Made by a program: the position numbers and the translations under genes. Below, in pieces: positions 6,536 through 10,410 of a stretch of DNA of 10,410 bases. The first letter of the stretch is position 1. Each line of letters opens with the position of its first letter. This DNA comes from Anaerolineae bacterium. GTDB lineage: Bacteria > Chloroflexota > Anaerolineae > 4572-78 > NAK82. Below the pieces are notes generated by a model, which saw nothing but the letters and a program-made list of their open reading frames with translations, was not told the origin of the DNA and searched no databases. The stretch covers positions 1-10,410 of the forward strand of contig JAUVPY010000044.1 of the NCBI GenBank assembly GCA_030598425.1, given 5' to 3'.

Positions 6536-8035
6536 ATGGACGACGCTGTCTATTTTTCTGATGAAGTCTATGAGCGATGTCGCGGGCTGACCGAAGCGGA
6601 TGTGTCGTTTCTCAAGGACGTTGAGCGTCAGATAAGCATCGTCGCGGACATCAGCCGGGCTGATATCTTGCTCTATGGCAAGCAAGAGGCCGACCGGGCG
6701 ACGGTACTCGCCCACGCCCGGCCTCATTCTATCTCGTCTATCTACGATCATCTCCTAACCGGTCAGGAAGTCGGTAAGGATGAGAAGCCGCTTATCATTC
6801 GCGCCCTGACCGATGGACGCCCGCAGCAGGGTGGACAACTTCTGATAGTTGATAGCGCGCCGATTATTAAGCAGGTCTATCCATTGCGGCGGCCGGGCAA
6901 CAAAACGGTGATTGGGGCCTTCAGCGTCGAGACCAACTTGCTAGAACACGAACGACATCGCCGTCGCCGCCGAGCTTTTCAGCGGGCGCTTCTCCAATTG
7001 CAGATGATGGTCCTGCGTACACAACTGGTCGGAGTCGCAGACTTGAGCCCTTTCGGGGAACACGATGGCATCATCGTCGCTGACCGCGAGCGGATCATCC
7101 GTTATGCCAGTGGCATCGCTACCAACCTCTATCGTCGTATCGGCTACCCAGGAGGTTTGTTGCGCCGAAATCTGGGCGAGCTGGAAACCGGAGATGACGA
7201 CCTGGCGCGTGCGGCTTTGCGAGAGTTTCGTTGCCTTCAGCGGGAGGAGGAGGCCGGCGGTCGCTCTTGGGTTAAGAAGGCGATCCCTCTGTTGGATTTG
7301 CCCCGGCCTCGGCCCCTGTCCTGGATAAACTGGGGCAAACAGTACGAAGAGCCAAGCCACGTCCTACTGATGGTGCACGACTCGACGGAGGCCCGCCGCC
7401 GGGAGCAGGAACTCCGCGTAAAGACAGCTATGATCCAGGAAGTGCACCATCGGGTCAAGAACAACCTGCAAACAATCGCTGCTTTGCTGCGTATGCAGGT
7501 GCGCCGGATGCCGAGCCAAGAGGCGCGGACAGCGGTGGAGGAAGCCATCGCACGAATCCTGAGCGTGGCCGTTATTCACGAGTTCCTCTCGCACGAGGAT
7601 TCGCGCGTCATCAACATTAAGGACGTGAGCCACCGTATTCTGACCTTGATGCGTCATGAGATGCTTGGCCCTGACCGGAGTATCCAGCTTGAGCTGGACG
7701 GCCCCCCGATTTATCTTCCGGCCCGGCAGGCGACTGCCTGCGCTCTGGTCATTAACGAACTGCTGCAAAACGCTGTGGAGCACGGCTTTGAAGAAGGCAG
7801 CGTGGGGAATGTGTGTCTCACGCTCCAAGATGAGGGAGATACAGTCATTGTTCGCGTCCGAGATGATGGCAGTGGGCTCCCGGACAACTTCAGCATAGAG
7901 AACTCCGATAGCTTGGGCTTGCAGATAGTGCAAACCTTGGTTCAAGAAGATCTGAAAGGTACAATTGAGATGCGAAACGGCGCTGGTGCCGAAGCCATCA
8001 TTACCTTTCCCAAAGCCATAATTGGAGGTGAGTAG
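6536..8035 (+). CDS. pdtaS: PdtaS-type sensor histidine kinase (HisKA_2/HATPase)
   Basis: The product (499 residues, close to the mycobacterial PdtaS length) is a soluble sensor kinase with no membrane segment. Residues 8-150 match the N-terminal GAF-like sensor of the family. A PAS-like domain spans about 170-285 (DGIIVADRERIIRYAS). The dimerisation/phosphoacceptor motif EVHHRVKNNLQTIAALLRMQ starts at residue 302, and His305, just before Arg, is the likely phosphorylated residue. The ATPase domain shows an N-box (INELLQNAVEHGF, 406-418), G1 (DDGSGLP, 443-449) and G2 (SDSLGLQIVQTLV, 457-469). Its partner is the ANTAR regulator directly downstream. The ATG at 6536 is chosen over the in-frame TTG at 6515, which lies inside the hairpin repeat; GGCGAG is 6 nt upstream. 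The cysteine pair reported as NO/copper-binding in mycobacterial PdtaS is replaced here by Val57 and Ala61. Confidence 0.93.
   Translation: MDDAVYFSDEVYERCRGLTEADVSFLKDVERQISIVADISRADILLYGKQEADRATVLAHARPHSISSIYDHLLTGQEVGKDEKPLIIRALTDGRPQQGGQLLIVDSAPIIKQVYPLRRPGNKTVIGAFSVETNLLEHERHRRRRRAFQRALLQLQMMVLRTQLVGVADLSPFGEHDGIIVADRERIIRYASGIATNLYRRIGYPGGLLRRNLGELETGDDDLARAALREFRCLQREEEAGGRSWVKKAIPLLDLPRPRPLSWINWGKQYEEPSHVLLMVHDSTEARRREQELRVKTAMIQEVHHRVKNNLQTIAALLRMQVRRMPSQEARTAVEEAIARILSVAVIHEFLSHEDSRVINIKDVSHRILTLMRHEMLGPDRSIQLELDGPPIYLPARQATACALVINELLQNAVEHGFEEGSVGNVCLTLQDEGDTVIVRVRDDGSGLPDNFSIENSDSLGLQIVQTLVQEDLKGTIEMRNGAGAEAIITFPKAIIGGE
8024..8029 (+). promoter_or_regulatory. Ribosome binding site GGAGGT inside the pdtaS end, deciding the TTG start of pdtaR
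   Basis: GGAGGT sits in the last codons of the kinase gene, 7 nt before TTG at 8037. In-frame alternatives are TTG 8022, upstream of the site, and GTG 8028, which overlaps it; neither can use it. Kinase stop and regulator start are separated by one base, so termination and re-initiation are probably coupled. Confidence 0.75.
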
Positions 8036-8036
8036 G

Positions 8037-8621
8037 TTGGACCGCACACGTGTAATCATCGCTGACGATGAGTCGCTTATCCGCATGGACCTGCGGGAAA
8101 TGCTTCTCAATTTGGATTACCTGGTCGTGGGTGAAGTGGGCGACGGGCGCAGCGCTGTGAACCTCGCCCGCGAACTCAAGCCCGACGTCGTAATCATGGA
8201 CATCAAGATGCCCGATATGGATGGCATCGATGCTGCAAAGATTCTCACTGAGGAGCGCATCGCGCCGGTCATTTTGCTCACAGCCTACAGCCAAAAGGAC
8301 CTGGTGGAGCGGGCCAAAGAAGCCGGTGTGGTCGGTTATATGGTCAAACCCTTCCGTGAGGATGACCTGGTGCCGGCGATCGAGGTGGCGCTGGCCCGTT
8401 TTAAGGAATTCGAGGCGCTGCACAAGGAAGTAGACGATCTCCAGCTTGCGCTTGAAACTCGGAAGTTGGTTGATCGGGCCAAGGGCATCTTGATGGACAC
8501 CCAGGGACTCAACGAAGCTGAGGCCTTCCGCAAAATACAAAAAATGAGTATGAACACGCGCAAACCGATGAAAGAAGTCGCCGAGGCCATAATCCTGGCG
8601 CATCAGGCAGGAGAGGAGTAA
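8037..8621 (+). CDS. pdtaR: PdtaR-type response regulator with ANTAR RNA-binding domain
   Basis: This 194-residue regulator has a receiver domain (about 4-120) followed by a coiled linker (110-137) and an ANTAR domain (about 138-190). The receiver has the acidic pair Asp10-Asp11 (IADDESLIRMD), phosphoacceptor Asp55 (IMDIKMPDMDG), Thr82 (ILLTAYS) and Lys104 (VKPF). The ANTAR part shows LVDRAKGILMD, AEAFRKIQKMSMNTRKPM and VAEAIILA, the three-helix bundle known to bind paired hairpins in RNA and block termination. In mycobacteria PdtaS phosphorylates PdtaR, which then acts on transcripts; the same is inferred here. The start is TTG with GGAGGT 7 nt upstream, one base after the kinase stop. nadE follows 45 nt later without an evident promoter or terminator. 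Its RNA targets are not known from this sequence. Confidence 0.95.
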   Translation: MDRTRVIIADDESLIRMDLREMLLNLDYLVVGEVGDGRSAVNLARELKPDVVIMDIKMPDMDGIDAAKILTEERIAPVILLTAYSQKDLVERAKEAGVVGYMVKPFREDDLVPAIEVALARFKEFEALHKEVDDLQLALETRKLVDRAKGILMDTQGLNEAEAFRKIQKMSMNTRKPMKEVAEAIILAHQAGEE

Positions 8622-8666
8622 GGGGCGGCTCAGAGTCACCTGTGGCGGGTTCTAGGAGAGTTCTTC

Positions 8667-10409
8667 GTGCGTCGTCTGCGGATCGGGTTGGGTCAGATTA
8701 ATACTACGGTCGGCGATCTACGAGGCAATACGGATCGTATTATCGATGGCCTTGAGCGTGCACGCGAGCACCGTGTCGACTTGGCGCTCTTCCCTGAGCT
8801 AGCCATCTCCGGCTATCCTCCCGAGGATCTACTGCTGAAGCCGAGTTTCATCGAGGCGAACCGGACCTGTCTGAACGAACTGCTGCCTCACACGCAGGGC
8901 ATCACGGCTATCGTCGGCTTCGTAGACGTAGATAGTGATATCTACAACGCCGCCGCCGTGCTTCACGACGGGCAGCTTGCTGGAGTTTATCACAAGGTGC
9001 TCTTACCCAACTACGCTGTCTTCGACGAAGTACGCTACTTTAAGGCAGGTGACACGTTCCCGCTATTTGAGTTGGATGGGATCGTCTTCGGGGTCAGCGT
9101 GTGTGAGGACATCTGGTATCCAGTCGGCCCACCGGAAAGGCAGGCTGCTGCCGGCGCTGAGGTGTTGGTGAATATATCCGCTTCGCCATATCACTTGGGC
9201 AAGATTCAAGAGCGAGAGCGGATGTTAGCCACTCGTGCTGCTGACAACGTGGCCGTAATTGCCTTCTGCAATCAGGTGGGCGGGCAAGACGAGTTGGTCT
9301 TCGATGGCAGCAGTGTAATCATCAATGAACGAGGGCAAGTGGTGGCCCGTGGTCAGGCCTTTGCCGAGGACTTCGTGGTCGCCGATGTAGATATGCGCAG
9401 CGTCTTTCGTCAGCGGCTCCACGACCCGCGTCGGCGCAAGGGTGAATTGGCATACCTTTACCGCCCCGATAAGGTTCAGCGTGTAAGTCTGTCGCGTGCC
9501 GCATCCCACGTTGATCGTCCTCCAATGACCCCCGTTGTGTCCCATCTGCCAGATCGACATCACGAGGTCTACCATGCGCTGTTGTTGGGTACGCGTGATT
9601 ACGTGCAGAAGAACGGATTCAAGATGGTGGTCGTTGGCCTGTCAGGAGGCATAGACTCGTCGCTGGTAGCAACAATCGCTGCCGATGCTCTGGGAGTGGA
9701 GAATGTGGTGGGCGTATCGATGCCTTCCCGCTACTCGTCAGACCATAGCTTGGAAGATGCCGAGGCGTTGACTGAAGCTCTGGGCATTCGATACCTACGC
9801 GTTGGCATCGAGCCTGCGTTTCAGGCCTACCTGGAGATGCTCAGCGAAACATTTGCCGATACCGAGCCCGGCGTGGCCGAGGAGAATCTGCAAGCTCGCA
9901 CCCGGGGCAATGTGCTGATGGCTCTCAGCAACAAATTTGGTTGGCTGGTGCTGACTACCGGCAACAAAAGCGAGATGGCCGTGGGTTATGCTACCCTCTA
10001 CGGTGATATGGCGGGCGGATTCGCCGTCATCAAAGACGTGCCCAAAATCCTGGTGTATGAGTTGGCAAGGTATCGAAATCAGACGCTGGGAGCGGTTATA
10101 CCGGAGCACGTGTTTACCAAAGCCCCATCCGCCGAGTTGCGCCCTGATCAGAAAGACAGTGACTCGCTGCCTGAATACGCCGACCTGGACCTAATCCTAC
10201 ATGCCTATGTGGAGGAGGACCGGGGATTCCGTGAGATGGTGGCCATGGGCTTTGACGAAGGAACGGTGCGACGCGTGATCCGTATGGTCGACCGCAACGA
10301 ATACAAGCGGCGGCAGTCGCCACCCGGCGTGCGCATCACCGCTCGGGCCTTTGGCAAGGATCGGAGATTGCCGATCACCAACAAGTATCAAACGGACGGA
10401 GAAATGTAA
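8667..10409 (+). CDS. nadE: Glutamine-dependent NAD+ synthetase (two-domain)
   Basis: The 580-residue enzyme makes NAD+ from nicotinate adenine dinucleotide, ATP and glutamine. The N-terminal nitrilase-type amidase domain (1-265) carries the catalytic Glu44 (LFPELAISGYPPEDLL), Lys110 (YHKVLLPNYAVFDE) and Cys146 (VSVCEDIW), which free ammonia from glutamine. The C-terminal synthetase domain (about 295-580) has the ATP-binding loop GLSGGIDSS (324-332), TTGNKSEMAVGYATLYGDMAG (430-450) and the KAPSAELRPDQKDSDSLPEY region (485-504). Length fits the shorter bacterial class, not the roughly 680-residue actinobacterial one. The start is GTG at 8667 with AGGAG (8654-8658) 8 nt upstream; the TAA stop is at 10407-10409, so the gene is complete. 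Position after pdtaR suggests the same transcript, though the 45-nt gap could hide a weak promoter. Confidence 0.97.
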   Translation: MRRLRIGLGQINTTVGDLRGNTDRIIDGLERAREHRVDLALFPELAISGYPPEDLLLKPSFIEANRTCLNELLPHTQGITAIVGFVDVDSDIYNAAAVLHDGQLAGVYHKVLLPNYAVFDEVRYFKAGDTFPLFELDGIVFGVSVCEDIWYPVGPPERQAAAGAEVLVNISASPYHLGKIQERERMLATRAADNVAVIAFCNQVGGQDELVFDGSSVIINERGQVVARGQAFAEDFVVADVDMRSVFRQRLHDPRRRKGELAYLYRPDKVQRVSLSRAASHVDRPPMTPVVSHLPDRHHEVYHALLLGTRDYVQKNGFKMVVVGLSGGIDSSLVATIAADALGVENVVGVSMPSRYSSDHSLEDAEALTEALGIRYLRVGIEPAFQAYLEMLSETFADTEPGVAEENLQARTRGNVLMALSNKFGWLVLTTGNKSEMAVGYATLYGDMAGGFAVIKDVPKILVYELARYRNQTLGAVIPEHVFTKAPSAELRPDQKDSDSLPEYADLDLILHAYVEEDRGFREMVAMGFDEGTVRRVIRMVDRNEYKRRQSPPGVRITARAFGKDRRLPITNKYQTDGEM

Positions 10410-10410
10410 A

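Noticed and set aside
7364..8110. Minus-strand frame of 248 codons opposite pdtaS
   Set aside because: It is the complement of the highly conserved kinase domain and has no recognisable family features.

Overview
The window is about 10.4 kb of moderately GC-rich bacterial chromosome. It holds eight protein genes, two on the minus strand (left) and six on the plus strand (right). I see no tRNA, rRNA, CRISPR array, insertion sequence or phage gene. The gene set suggests a member of the Chloroflexota (Anaerolineae-like). The signs are a large YfhO-type membrane protein next to a DPM1-type glycosyltransferase, a double-FHA protein beside a SUMF1-fold protein, a mycobacterial-style PdtaS/PdtaR pair, a heptanucleotide-repeat palindrome between genes, and frequent TTG/GTG starts. 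This is inference from gene content and not a phylogenetic placement.

Left arm (1-3050, minus strand): a soluble polyprenol-phosphate glycosyltransferase is followed 12 nt later by a giant YfhO-family membrane protein that runs off the left edge. The glycosyltransferase stop codon overlaps the AGGAGG of the YfhO gene, so the two are co-translated. The likely logic is that the first enzyme loads a sugar onto a lipid carrier and the second transfers it to an envelope acceptor outside the membrane.

Central control region (3051-3446): two near-consensus sigma-70-type promoters face away from each other, with 30 bp between their -35 boxes. The leftward one gives the glycosyltransferase a leader of about 175 nt with a terminator-like hairpin. 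The rightward one gives the FHA gene a leader of about 120 nt.

Right arm, first unit (3447-6370): a double-FHA protein with an N-terminal cysteine cluster, a SUMF1/FGE-fold protein lacking the FGE cysteine pair, and methionyl-tRNA formyltransferase (fmt). Gaps are short and no promoter is evident inside, so this is probably one operon.

Right arm, second unit (6391-10409): a third good promoter, then a long 75-nt hairpin built from heptamer repeats, then pdtaS (histidine kinase), pdtaR (receiver plus ANTAR RNA-binding antiterminator; 1 nt gap, TTG start) and nadE (glutamine-dependent NAD+ synthetase, ending one base before the window edge). The most interesting features are the structured leaders near an RNA-binding response regulator, the PdtaS sensor domain without the cysteines reported for the mycobacterial protein, and the FHA/pseudo-FGE pair.
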